This document shows, in pieces, positions 49,301 to 61,022 of a stretch of DNA of 64,000 nucleotides. The position numbers and the translations under genes are program-made. Under the pieces are notes generated by a model that searched no databases, was not told the origin of the DNA, and was given only the letters and a program-made list of their open reading frames with translations. Origin of the DNA: Liolophura sinensis. Lineage: Eukaryota > Mollusca > Polyplacophora > Chitonida > Chitonidae. The first letter of the stretch is position 1. Every line of letters starts with the position of its first letter. Location: contig NC_088295.1 in NCBI RefSeq assembly GCF_032854445.1, positions 55,037,249 through 55,101,248 of the forward strand. The letters are read 5' to 3'.

Positions 49301-49960
49301 AGAAACCATTATGAAGGGCTATATACATTAAATAATATAGATAGAGGGGAGATAATATTCACTATGAATTTTCTTCATCTGAGGACAGAGTGGATAATAT
49401 AGCACTAGGCCGCTTGAAATTAACATGTTCAGAACCGAAGGGGTTCTGAGCTATTTCAAACACAGCCGTCATCAAACCTGCTGTTTTCCGAAATTTCAAA
49501 AACCTTAAGGATAATTTCTGTAAAAACCGCAAATAAGCGAGTGACCATATTATAAGATAGGTCTTCAGTCTGAGAGCCGGTATCGGCATTAGTTTGAATG
49601 AAAACTGATTACATTACAGGCTTAACGGGTGTGATGGGCTTAAGTAAAGGTGGAGGTTGAGAAGACTGAACAGGACGAGGTTCTTGTGCAGGGGTTTCAT
49701 ATGGCGTTCATTTGGTCCTTCCGGGTGGTGGTTCTCTAAGTCTCGGACTGAATTTAATGCCTGTGCAAGTCAAATTTTCTGAGTGACTTTAATAACCCTG
49801 GGCCTTACTGACCTGCTTACGACGAGGACATCCAAAATCTCGCAGTTCACACGTTGTGGGTAATCCAACTGGAGTCACCGGACACCAGAACGATGTGTCC
49901 ACAATAAAAACAAAATGTGGATAAGGAGCCACGTGACATGAGTAATGCGGTGGTAGTATC
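49301..49960 (-). pseudogene. Possible ORF1 remains of the same LINE
   Basis: Upstream of the endonuclease start in element orientation, one frame (49589-49362) and broken frames up to about 49960 contain CFYCGHI, a partial zinc-knuckle-like word, and Pro-rich text. Position fits ORF1 of a LINE, but similarity is too weak to be sure. Confidence 0.3.
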
Positions 49961-50478
49961 CTAGCGATGTCTTGACATACTCTCTACCACACAGACTTAC
50001 ATGGTGTCAGTTCTTGCGACATTGACGTTACACATCGGTTTTATTCGTGACACATCGTAGCAGTTCTTGTTGGTATAATAAACGTCCTAAGGGTATCTTC
50101 TCAAGTCTTCCCCGTATATTGACAATGCTCGGTGGCGGTGTTGTTGTTCTACACGCTACTGTACTCACTCCATGTTATTGCTTGCCAATGTTCTGATTAA
50201 TCCAGATAAATCTTGAGAAAATTTGATCATTCTTGCTCACTACTAAATTTCTTTAGTACAATTAGCATAATCCCACAAGAGGTTTTATTCTGACTATGGA
50301 ACCAAAAAATGTTTTTATTAGCTGTCGTATAGGCTGTCGTAGAAAATCTCTCCATTCCTTGCCTAATCGACAATATTAATCCCGTTGTTGAAGATAAAGG
50401 CCATAACATATCAAGAAGTACCACGAACTGTATTGATTACAAACCCTGCAGATTCAAATGTATAAAAGTTTCTTGCAG

Positions 50479-50630
50479 CCTTGAAGAAACGAGCCAGAGA
50501 AGAAATCACGCCAATGCCATCCTTGTATGCCCAAGAGCCTGGAAAATTGCGTACCAGAGACGACCTTGAACTCTGCGATGAAGTAGCAAAGAAGACGGCT
50601 CCGATGGAGTATGCCGACTCGGTGTCCAGG
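50479..50630 (+). pseudogene. Fragment resembling FLYWCH/MULE-type protein
   Basis: After an acceptor TTTCTTGCAG a frame reads LKKRAREEITPMPSLYAQE, then KLRTRDDLELCDEVAKK. This resembles the linker after FLYWCH zinc fingers in MULE-related and FLYWCH proteins (LKKRA.EE.TP.P.IY.EE). No FLYWCH finger or transposase core is found on this strand, and the frame soon enters A+T-rich sequence. The assignment is by remembered pattern only. Confidence 0.4.
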
Positions 50631-50708
50631 ATTTTTGATAAAATAATTATATTAAAGTCTGATCTGTTGGAAATTCTGTTAGGACTATATTATAATGCCT
50701 ATGTCTGA

Positions 50709-51334
50709 GAAAAATAAATACACAATTTTTATCAATATCTGAGCTTTGTCACGCTTGACTAATTTCACAGGTGACTTGCCACCCGAGGCGTTAATCCTAA
50801 TCCCTTGTCCCTCCATTCCACTTATGTCTACATTCTGTTTCGCCTTTTCTACTCTAATTTTTCAAATCGTAGGCATAAGAGGAATAAACCCTTCGACATG
50901 CGAAAGGAGGTTTAGCGAAGAGAAAAAGTACATGTATACTGGCCTACCCGGTATCGCCGTAGGCGTATAGACCTGGAATTGGAACTACACTAAATGCGTC
51001 AAAGAAAGATAAAATATCTCTTATATATTAGTAAAACAGTCCGGGGCGATACTAACATCCAGTTTAAATTTCAAATGATTAGCAATTAATACCTGAATGA
51101 TGAATTACGTTTTAATCACAATTCACGACATTTACACCCTGGTTATAAAACATTTATGCGTCTATGTTTCCACATTAAACGCCACTTGACCTAAGCGCAG
51201 CGTCTGCATGTACATACATTTATCCGTTTATTACACGATATATTGTAGAGACGAAATTATTTAATCAACCCTACTATTCTTTCCAAGGGTGTCATATAGA
51301 TGAAAACGAAGCCTGTATGTACAGAGCTTTTGAC
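50709..51334. other. No gene seen
   Basis: A+T-rich sequence. The frame at 50746-50970 has no splice support. Confidence 0.45.
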
Positions 51335-51535
51335 TGATTGGATTATTTATTTATTTATTTAAATCTTTCATGCCGTACTCGAGGATATTTCACTAATACG
51401 ACGGTGGCCAGCATTATAGTAGGAGGGTAACCGGCCAGAACCTGGGGAAACTCATGACCATCTGTAGGTTGCTGAAAGCCAGCATGAGCTGGACTTGAAG
51501 TCTCAGCGATGTCAGGACACTGAGCCACAAAGGGG
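51335..51535 (-). mobile_element. SINE (family A), reverse
   Basis: Minus-strand reading gives CTTCAAGTCCAGCTCATGCT, ATTAGTGAAATATCCTCGAG and a tail of TAAATAAATAAATAA. An internal deletion of about 30 bp removes the Pro-box region after GCTTTCAGCAACCTAC. Confidence 0.85.
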
Positions 51536-52964
51536 TCACCATAATACGCAGGTTGCGCCCATCACATCAATGCAGCAGGCCCAAGACAATGTGATGTCAC
51601 CGGTGAAGTGCCCGTCGTTTCAAGCCGCCATGTCTCATTAGGCTGAGCAAGGGGTCTACTATTACGACAGTTCCCAAAGGAAACCAGAGGGCAATAGGCA
51701 GATATATCACCTCACACATCAAGGGCCTGTGGTCCCAAGCCATCATGTGCTTCAAGAAAATGGAGAGAGCAAGAGCTCTACCAATGCTTATGCCAGTCTT
51801 AAGGAAAATACTGATCACAAACTCCGGCAAAATATTGTCAGTCTGACCGTATTAAACATAATAAAGGAGGACCAAAACCTGCATGGTAAAAATAAAATCT
51901 CACCCGCTCTCCATAATTTAATGAGTATAACCTTTAACAACTTTTAAAACATATAAAGGCCTTATACAGTAAAAGTCAACGTCAAAACGAAAATAACAAG
52001 GCATTCAGAGAATCCCACCAGCTCGCCAGTTAACTAGATAATGGAATCAGAATAAAGATAAAAGTTGTAAAGTGTTGTGGTGGTGAAGACGTCAGTGTGG
52101 GGAGTAAGTGCACAAAACAGAGTCAGTGGTCTTTGATATGCAAATTGTGAACTGCATGCGGCAATGCTTGAACAATTCAAACGCTATGAATGGCTTGGCA
52201 AATGTTGAGCAGTGGTAGTAAAAAAAACTTCATGGTGGGATGTTCGAGTACCAACTCGCTGGAGTGGTCTTTGATATACCAATCGCTTCCCATTATTGGC
52301 TATCCGTGTACTATAGGTGGCCACTGCAGCTCTCTGGATGACTGGGCAAAATACTCAGCCGACAACAGTCACTGTCTGTATGGATGGTTTAAACATTCCG
52401 TCACAGTACAGGAAGGCACATCCGTCGGCCATTGTCAAAGGCTCCTAGTACTAATACTGATGTGGAAAGCGTTCTACACACACCCTGTATGTTAGATAAA
52501 ATGATATTCACCAAGGTAAATTCTTACACTCTACACATATGGTAAAGCAGTGGGAGAGACAAAAAGCTTATCTTGACAACTGACCGCATAAGAAACTGTA
52601 GCCCTACAAGAAAGGCTTGTTGAAATCCATGTTTACAGGAGAACAGAATAAAGCCAATCTAAATGTGTGTCCAAAAATAGGAGAATGGTAACAAATCTGG
52701 TAAAATTGCCAGAGCAATCCAATACCGTTTTTGTTCTCCTACAAGTAGGTAGGCATGTGCATAAAACTTGTAGCCCTGCACGAAATTTTTCTTGATTACA
52801 AAAAAAAAAAAAAACGTTAATCTGGCAAAGTGCATCAATGTCATAAGCAATAAAGTCACAGAGACCGTGTATACAAGAAATTGGTGCCCTACACGAAGGC
52901 TTATTTTCTAGAGAACATGTTTACTACAGAAAACAAATTGAAGTTTATATAACAGGTAAATTTT
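51536..52964. other. No gene seen
   Basis: Frames of 60-100 codons (for example 52190-52495) lack recognisable features. AGTGGTCTTTGATAT occurs twice (about 52125 and 52263), suggesting an old local duplication. A 15-bp A-run lies near 52800. Confidence 0.45.
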
Positions 52965-53235
52965 TGAATTGATTTTTGATTTGATTGGTGTTTTACGCCG
53001 TACTCAAGAATATTTCACTTATACTACGGCGGCCAGCATTATGGTGGGTGGAAACCGGGCACAGCCCGGGGGAAACCCACGACCATCCGCAGGTTGCTGG
53101 CAGACCTTCCCACTTACGGCCGGAGAGGAAGCCAGCATGAGCTGGACTTGAACTCACAGCGACCGCATTGGTGAGAGGCTCCTGAGTCATTACGCTGCGC
53201 TAGCGCGCTAACCGACTGAGCCACGGAGGCCCCTT
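52965..53235 (-). mobile_element. tRNA-derived SINE, full length (family A), reverse
   Basis: A complete and little-diverged copy: the reverse strand starts GGGGCCTCCGTGGCTCAGTC, has GTGAGTTCAAGTCCAGCTCA and ATAAGTGAAATATTCTTGAG and ends ACACCAATCAAATC. It has the best-preserved head on this strand. Confidence 0.93.
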
Positions 53236-53424
53236 TTTGAATTGAAAGTCTATCAGTGAAAAAACATTCACCAAGCCTATAAGACTAAAACCAATAAAAC
53301 AGTTCAATCTTCCATCTGTAGGCCCTTCATAGATGCACACATGGGAAAAGTAATTTTAAAAAAAACACAAACATAACCTTTTATTACTGTATGTTGGAGA
53401 TCCACATATGATTTCCATTATGCA

Positions 53425-53700
53425 GGAGCTGATAAAAAGAAAAAGCTTAACCTGCCCTCTGAGAATGTTCATTTACACCCCATATCTTAAACTATGGCCA
53501 AAAAAAAAAGCCGACAGACAAAAATACAGCAGCTAAAAAAAACAAAAAAGCTTTACCTGCCATCCGAGAATGTGCATTTTCACACCATACCTTTGACTAG
53601 GGAACAACAAAAAAAAACGCCTAACCTTCAATCCATGTATGATATCCCAATACACAGGAGCTAAAAAAAAAGCTTAACCGGACACTGACGCCGACACTTT
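53425..53700. repeat. Degenerate repeat of about 110 bp, 2-3 copies
   Basis: AAAAAGCTT(T/A)ACCTGCC.TC.GAGAATGT.CATTT recurs near 53440 and 53545, and the unit's start AGCTAAAAAAAAAGCTTAACC recurs near 53660. It lies in the 3' flank of the Nudix gene. Confidence 0.65.
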
Positions 53701-53731
53701 TCCCCCTCTCACAATACCTCACAAAAAATAT

Positions 53732-56700
53732 TTAAATCTGTAAAAGAGGTATAAATAAGACATTCTCTAAACGAGACTTTAGTTTGTCTAGAGTATCTCC
53801 AGGTGGAACTGTAAGCCAATGAAATCCTGTGTCTTTTAACAGTTGCAGTTCCTGTGATGAACTCTGGGCCAAAATTGTAAAGCAGACTCCGTCGTTTTTT
53901 CGGGGTGGTTTTCCAGAATACTCCACGGCCAAGACGCCAAAAATCTGGGGCCTCTGTTTAATTCTGACAAAGGCTGCCTGTGTAACGAAATAGTGATAGA
54001 GTGGTTATGGAGACATTTGTTTGCTTATTTATTGATTGGTGTTTCTCCAAAAATATGTTTGCCGGAATTAATTTTCGCGTATTTAAGAGAATACCGAAAA
54101 ACAAAACTTAAAATTTTCAAAGATATAATACGGCCGAAATTATTCAAGCAGGTCAACCAGGTGTCATTATGGGTGGCTTTAATCCTCCTTTAATTCCTGC
54201 AGTGTCGAGAGTCCTCGTGATCTGGATCAGAGATTAAAAGAATGGGGGATGGATTATCACTACGTAAGAAGATTACTTTCGCACCTACCGTGAGCAGTAC
54301 TCAAACAGGAGTCACTTCTTTTCGAATCATTGATGAGTACTTTTAAACAGCTGGCAAAATGACCTGTCACCTTTTGAGCAGTTCAACGCAAAACATATGA
54401 ATTCACCATTATCACCGCCAGTTACACATTGTTTATCAAGCAGAACGGTAAGTTTTGCATTGTTTTCAGTCTTAATCGTCCTCTCTAGCAGCTCAGAAAC
54501 TGCAAACACTGCAGCTATCAAACGACCATTGTATTGTTGTACACACTTCATAGTTTGTTAGAGCTCACTCATTGGACCACAGAAGAGACACAACCAATGG
54601 GATAGTATGTATCAGAGCGACATTCATTGGAAGGCAGCATGTGCTGGTATCTTTTTTTCTTTCACTTTACGGCCATAGTGAAGATTGATTAAACTAAAGA
54701 CGAATAAACTCTCATTTTGTTTTATACCCACCGAGGCTTAGAAACAGAGTCTGTACATATTTAAACCATATTCTCCCTTCCCTGCTGTTACAAAATTTTC
54801 TTAGCGCAACTCCCTTCACCGTGGCAAAGATTTCACTTCATTATTACTACTACCTGAGGTATATGATTCAATATTGAATATTTTTTTCGCTGGAATTATT
54901 TTTCGCGATAAATTATTGGCCACGAAATCCGCAAAAATTAGTTCCACGCGAAAATGAAATTTTCCACATTGAGACCACATTGGTGAGTGGCTATAATTTT
55001 TACACATGGACTTTTAATCTAGCATCCTATCAGTGTATTGTGCATTTAGGACAATTCTGTCATTGATTTGATGTGGCATGTAGATACAGCTAGTCTCAGT
55101 CGTTAGGTTTAATATTGATGACTTTAAAGCTTCACTAATTTTCTCCCTTGTATTTGATTAGAGGTCCGGAGATCTCCAGTGCCGAGGCTGCCTTCTCTCA
55201 TTTGCTCTAACCCCCTCACCCACTGAGGCTGCTAAAGATGCTTGTCTTTCAGTCGCCAAGACACATGAGATGCAACGGTAGCCTTAAACAGGCAATTGTG
55301 GATTTTTGTGTTTACAATGCCCTTGCTGTTCAGTAGGCCTTTGGTGTTTTTTTGAAAAGCACTTGTCTTGCAATTGTATTGTGTGCAGATCTTTTCATCT
55401 GAGGTTTGTCAGTAACTTGCCAAAGATAGGTAGGTGGTGTATACCAGGCATTCCAATTTCTCCCATCCATAAAACTGACCTTCATGTTAAAAGTGAAAAA
55501 TTCCTGATTAAGACGTTAAACAAAAATCTAGATCTGCTTCATTTCAATTTTTGGAGTAATACAAAACTTACTTGTAAAATTCTGGACAGTGCAACATCCA
55601 GGCTGAAATCTGGTATACCTATCACACCCAGGGGGAAGTGATCCCCTTCCTTGGAGTTCACTAGAACTTTCTTCTTCCTACAAACACAATCTTAAAGCAT
55701 TTTCAATTAGGCTTCTTAATTCAGCCAAACTCAATATCCTTACTAATATATGACTAAAAGACACAGATATCAAGGCATAATTTTTTTTAAAGATCCAGTA
55801 ACAATATAAATTAAAACTTACTTCTATGGTCATATTCAAGTCCCTACCTTGGGGTTCCATAATCTGAGACAAAAGCAAGAAAATCTTAAAATACATCTAA
55901 TATATTTACATACATAACGTAAGGCTGAATAAAGTTGATATGTTAATAATATAATGTTAAATTACACACATTCAACATGAATGTAATGAAACTAAATACA
56001 TTTTAACACTTTCCCTTGGCTTTGAACTAAATTTGGGCGACCCTTACTTCATACATGAGACTCATTTTTTCCTCATCATTAATTCTGGTTGGACTGAAGA
56101 AAAGGAAACCTTACCCTTCAGTATCATTCTGAAGCAGGATGAGTCGCAGGAGCAGCTGTTTATGAGGATTGCAGGATCCCACACATTTGGGGATTCGCTT
56201 TGTGACATCAGACTGTGAGTACCTACGGTGGCCTAACTTAATCAGCTTAAAAATATCACCGGCCCTGTAACATGTATAGTGAACAGGTTTATTAACCCAA
56301 GTCCTGCCAGCCCTTTATCTATCTGCATAAATTTGAACATTACAAAATGATTTGTAGATTGTTTGCTTGCTTCATGATTAAAGCCTCTCTCAAACATACG
56401 TTATTTTGGCCATACCCTGGGGATGTCAGGCAGTAGTAGGCTGCATGGCCTCAATCTAGCCATATTATAATACAACCTTGTGTCATGGTGAAGACACCAA
56501 TCACAGTATATGGACACCAGCCATGATACCCCACCCACTCACAGTATACTGACACCTGATAACCAGTATTTGGTCTTTAAGCTTAGATTCACTGAGTGAG
56601 AAGCTAACTTTGCCGCCTGGAAAGTTTTTCTCTACTTGGTATGACCTCCTGTTAATTCCATAATAGAAGAAAATGTGTCTAAAAACAAAGCTTCCACAAG

Positions 56701-59700
56701 AATATTTCAGGGAGAGCTAACTACAATACTAAAACTGATAAAATATCTTTTAAAAATTTGGTGACACAGACATATATTTTGTTACCCTATCTATATGAAC
56801 ATTTATTTGTTGTTTTTGAGACTTAAAAATTTTACACTTTTATAATGACTGTCAGAGTGGAGGAACCAGAGTTCCATGTGTAAACCACTGAACTTTGGCA
56901 AGTTAATGACAGACTTTCCCACATGTGATGTGGTACAGATATGCACACCATATTGTTCAAAGCAAATGGTCTTTCATGAATATTGGACTACGCAAAAGGC
57001 CACCTGAGGAATCCACAAAATCCCTGCCAAGACAGAAGGTACCTTTTACTACAAGACAACAGACCGTTCCCCACAAAGAGATAAGAAAAAGCCAAAATTC
57101 TAACATATTGGCAAATGATACAAAACCTGCCAGTTGTTTTCTTTCAATGAAAGTGGTGCACATGTTGCATGCCATTTTGTATGATAAATTAGCAAGCAGA
57201 TCTATGATTTTGAGAGACGTTGCCTAACTCCCTGCAACTAAGCTTAAGTTCTGTGCTGTTGGATCTCCAGATTTTTTGTTGGTCACACAGACATATGGGC
57301 GCTTGGCCCAAGAGTTTAACATGGTTGACGTGGGATAAAGCCATATAAATGATCCATTCACTCACTCACTCACCTGATTGTGATGGTTCGCTTCCTTGCA
57401 TCCACAACCTCTTCATACTTCATCCACTTAGCCTGTAAAGATTCACTATCTCCGTCAGAGGTACTTTTTAACTTGCCTCCTAAATATGCAACACAGAAAA
57501 GCAGGAACAATTCGAACACTGAAACCTAAACCTTTACCTGAACTTTAATCACATCTTAAAAGCATGTGAAGATTCCCTGGCTCAGCAAAGGATTGGGGTA
57601 GACATGCCACTGGATTGGCGCAGATAGCTGTATCCACTATCTACTTTTATTACATGGTGCCTTAATTTACCTTTACAATGTTCAACATCTCTTATCTAGC
57701 CAATATTTTGCTTCAGCCATTTTATCCAGCCATTGTAATTGCCACCATCCACCCATTTTGTATCCACTGTCTACCCATAATGTAGCCACTATCCATCCAT
57801 TACATAGCCAATATCCATCCATTACATAGCCACTATCCAGCCGGTACATAGCCACTATCCAGCCATTACATAGCCACTATCCAGCCATTACATAGCCACT
57901 ATCCAGCCATTACATAGACAATATCCAGCCATTATATAGCCACTATCAACCCGTTACATAGCCACTATCCAGCCATTACATTGCCACTATCCAGCCATTA
58001 CATAGCCACTATCCAGCCATTACATAGCCAATATCCAGCCATTATATAGCCACTATCCAGCCGTTACATAGCCACTATCCAGCCGTTACATAGCCACTAT
58101 CAACCCGTTACATAGCCACTATCCAGCCATTACATAGCCAATATCCAGCCATTACACAGCCACTATCAACCCGTTACATAGCCACTATCCAGCCGTTACA
58201 CAGCCAATATCCAGCCATTACATAGCCACTATCCAGCCGTTACATAGCCACTATCCAGCTGTTACATAGCCACTGTACCTGTAACTTTGCCAGTGTAGAT
58301 AAATCTGTACCAGGAACCACATCCTACCTCCACACAGAGAAGAGTAGTGGGTACAAAATGAAGGCCACTTTCTTCCAGTACTTCTCTTTGTGCACCTTCC
58401 TTTTGAAAATAAAGCAGATCCTTGAATGACTCAAAGTAGCAAGTGATAGTGATATTGAATTTCCAATGTAAAATATTGAAAAATATTACATGGAATTCAA
58501 ATATATGAAATCATCATAAAGACATTAAAGAAACAATACAGAAATGAGGTCAAAGTTATTTTACTCATCTATGTAATAAAAGCCTTGCAGCATTTATTGA
58601 ATTATTCCGAGTACAAGCTCATCTGTTCGAATGCATTCAAAGCACCATGCGCCTTACAGTGCATACGCCGCTCTCTGTATATCACTGCCAAGATTAGCAC
58701 ATTTTGTACCAATACAGATGTACCAGTCTTTTTACCTGAAGTAAGATATGTTGAGATTTTGTGTTGATCTGATATCACTTCCTGTCTGATCATCGTGACA
58801 CAAGTTATCGAATAATGTTGATTACAGTTACTGTTACAGCTAGGGAAGGGCATCAGTAGTGAGGCTAAGTCTGACAAAGCCCTGGCTCCAAGGCTCAAAC
58901 TTGTCTACTGGTGGCAATGATATAAAGCGAGCATAGACAGCCGTGCATGTGCTGTAAAGACGATGTCTAGGCAGAACACAGACTATAACAATATCTTGGG
59001 TCAATACAAGCTCAGAAGCAGGCTTTGAGCGAGCGCATGGTTAAGGTGCTTGCCTCTCTGTTGCTAGGACAAACAAATTGCGGTTTGAAACCTGGTCTTT
59101 GAGCAGGAATTTCTACATTGCTTCACTTTCTTTGTTCATGGTGGTCCTTCGATGACAACATGTGGTTGTTCATGTAGCTGCTTGCTCAATCTTTTGTTTG
59201 TTGAAGACAACGCGCTGTTTATCGTTCACTAAAGACCAATATGGTGGGTCTGCCAACAACCATGGTCGTGGGTTTTCCCTGGGATCTGTTCGGTTTCCTC
59301 CCACCATAATGCTAGCCACTGTCATATAAGTGAAATATTCTTGAGTACGGCGTAAAACGCCAATCAAATAAATAAGTAACCAGTATGGTGTGCATATCTG
59401 TATGTCACATGCAGGAAAGTTTGTTAGTAACTTGCCAAGGGCGATGGTTCACCCTTTTGCACTCCGTTTTCCTCCACCCATAGAACTGACTGTCATGGAA
59501 TAAGTGAAAAATTTATGAGCAATCAAAATTTGTGAGCGTTAATTAAATATATAAGTAAAGTCAATACCAGCTGATGATTAATATGTGGCACTGACTGGAA
59601 TATACCTAAAGTTTTAACTGTTCAATACGAAAATAAAAGCTTTAAAATCACAATAACTGACCAGCAGGCTTTCTCCCTTTTCCAGTCTTCCCATGGGGAG

Positions 59701-60463
59701 GTACCACTGACCCCGACAGGAGGATTTGGCCTCTTGTATCATCAGAACATCGCCTTTATCATTAAAAAGGACTGCTCCAACAATATAGCATACATTCTCC
59801 TTGGTCTTTGGGATGAAGCTTGCTGTAAAGTAAAAATAGGAAAAAAAAGTGTAATTCATCAATCTGTACTGTGGATTTGTATTGTACATGTCATTTCAGA
59901 AATATAAGAAAATAGCCAACCATGTTATTCATCAACCTGTACTGTGTAGCTCCATTGTACATGTCAATTCAGAAATAGAAGAGCTTAGTTTTGTTCATTT
60001 TGGGAGTAGGCTAACTGTACCATGACATAAGTTTAAGCTTGAATAAATCAATTTATAAATAACATTTAAACTTGGAGTTAATATACCTGACAGATATAAC
60101 TGTAAATTTTGCGCATTGCCAGCTGAACAAATTAAACACGTCAGTAAATATACATGTAATATAACAGTATTTACAGTAATTATACTACACTTTCCTGATA
60201 GCAATTAAAATATCACCTATTTCCTGTGTAACACATGTATAAAGGCTTACTACATGATAGCTATGGATTGTGTTTATTGAAGCAATACACAATAAATGAG
60301 GAATGAATATTAAGTAATGTGCAATGCGATAAGATTCTCGACACTTGACAACTGATTTGTTACCTGCTATGTCACACCCGGCATCCACCACAGAAGGCTT
60401 TATGGCCCTTCCTTCTAACAACTCTTCGAGATCCGATAAAACATCGCAGACACTGGTTGCCAT
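53732..60463 (-). CDS. NUDT18: NUDT18-type Nudix hydrolase (8-oxo-dGDP/ADP-type diphosphatase)
   Basis: Seven minus-strand exons are supported: 60463-60364 (ATG), 59822-59662, 58399-58328, 57525-57374, 56212-56115, micro-exon 55863-55848 and 53977-53732 (TAA). The phases agree wherever exons are adjacent. The N-terminus MATSVCDVLSDLEELLEG leads to ENVCYIVGAVLFNDKGDVLM, IQEAKSSCRGQWYLPMG and a perfect Nudix box at residues 78-100 (GRLEKGESLL then EGAQREVLEESGL; fits G.5E.7REU.EE.GU) split by an intron. GGKLKSTSDGDSESLQAKW follows. The last exon has FGVLAVEYSGKPP and NDGVCFTILAQSS, matching the C-terminal region typical of NUDT18. NUDT18 (MTH3) sanitises oxidised guanine diphosphates. An exon of roughly 180 nt between 57374 and 56212 is expected (phase 2 in, phase 0 out) but was not found. 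The first residues of exon 57525 (VSVFELFLLF) fit less well than the rest. Confidence 0.85.
54000..55800. other. Intron of the NUDT18-type gene; nothing certain
   Basis: This is the last intron. A minus-strand frame at 54327-54551 (with ELLERTIKTENNAKLTVLLD) looks somewhat protein-like but has no splice sites at usable places and is not NUDT18. Nothing else is supported. Confidence 0.4.
56480..56640 (+). mobile_element. SINE-like repeat, family B fragment
   Basis: ACACCAGCCATGATACCCCA, CCCACTCACAGTATACTGAC and TGAGTGAGAAGCTAA follow the family B 3' order in diverged form. It lies in an intron of the NUDT18-type gene. Confidence 0.55.
57755..58275. repeat. 22-bp minisatellite, about 23 copies
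   Basis: The unit AGCCACTATCCAGCCATTACAT and its variants (CAATATCC, CCGTTACAT, ATCAACCCG) run almost unbroken. Degenerate units extend upstream to about 57690. The array lies in the intron between NUDT18-type exons 58399-58328 and 57525-57374 and ends about 50 bp from the donor side of the 58328 exon. Confidence 0.95.
58770..58960 (+). repeat. Dispersed repeat C, copy 3
   Basis: GATATCACTTCCTGTCTGAT, CATCGTGACACAAGTTATCG, CTACTGGTGGCAATGATATA and AAGCGAGCATAGACAG keep the order of the copy at 11938-12045. It lies in an intron of the NUDT18-type gene. Confidence 0.65.
59020..59115 (+). mobile_element. tRNA-like SINE head remnant
   Basis: GAGCGCATGGTTAAGGTGC resembles an A box and GCGGTTTGAAACCTGG a degraded B box at tRNA spacing. 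There is no acceptor stem, so it is probably a SINE head. Confidence 0.4.
59230..59375 (+). mobile_element. SINE (family A), 3' part
   Basis: CCATGGTCGTGGGTTTTCCC, TCGGTTTCCTCCCACCATAA, TATAAGTGAAATATTCTTGA and a short AAATAAATAA tail. The tRNA-like head is absent. Confidence 0.85.
59850..59985. repeat. Tandem duplication, about 73 bp x2
   Basis: TTCATCAATCTGTACTGTG...ATTGTACATGTCATTTCAGA at 59855 recurs with few changes from 59926. It lies in NUDT18-type intron 1. Confidence 0.8.
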
Positions 60464-61022
60464 GGTGACAGCATAACCCCCACCAGAGCAGATGATCCTG
60501 AGAAAACCTATAGTTAGATAATACAGCACCACTTAAATAACTAATGACAGCAGATTGTGAAATTCGTTTTCAAAATGTAAGCAGATTGCAAAAAGCTTGA
60601 CCAGTACACACAAACAGATTCACAGCGAGACAGACAGACAACATTTTAATACATAAAACATATACACCAACCACAAAGCGTCTCAATTACTCAATGGAAC
60701 CTGTCCGTTTTACGAGTTTTATTAATTTTCAAGATATTAACAAATTAAAGAAACTGCAACCCACACAACCATAGTAAAAGAAACTGCTATATGTGTATAT
60801 ATACTGTACCATGTATGCATATATTCAAAGAGGGAGAATAAAGTACACAGAATTATGAGTAAATTGATGCTTTTACTCTCTTACCTTTTCTCTAATGTTT
60901 AGCGAGGGATCCATATGTCTAAACACTTGAACTCACCCACCCAATTTCATCATCTTTTACTCTGTAGCTCAGATTTAGACATTTTATGTCAGACAAAAAG
61001 GTGAGTACAATTAGGTGAACCA
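60464..61022. other. 5' flank of the NUDT18-type gene
   Basis: No TATA box at a usable distance and no further exon seen. The palindrome GGTTGCCATGGTGACAG covers the start codon on the plus strand and resembles an RFX X-box, but it may be coincidental because it overlaps coding bases. Confidence 0.3.

Noticed and set aside
52969-53190. Frames inside SINE copies (also at 10521, 25729, 28607, 29694 and 32589)
   Set aside because: They translate the SINE consensus in the same way at each copy. SINEs do not encode protein.
54327-54551. Minus-strand frame in the last NUDT18-type intron
   Set aside because: No usable splice sites in the right phase, and not similar to NUDT18. Too weak to list as an exon.
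56925-57227. 100-codon plus-strand frame with RPPEESTKSLPRQK
   Set aside because: Looks slightly protein-like but lies antisense within a NUDT18-type intron, with no acceptor/donor pair and no recognised family.
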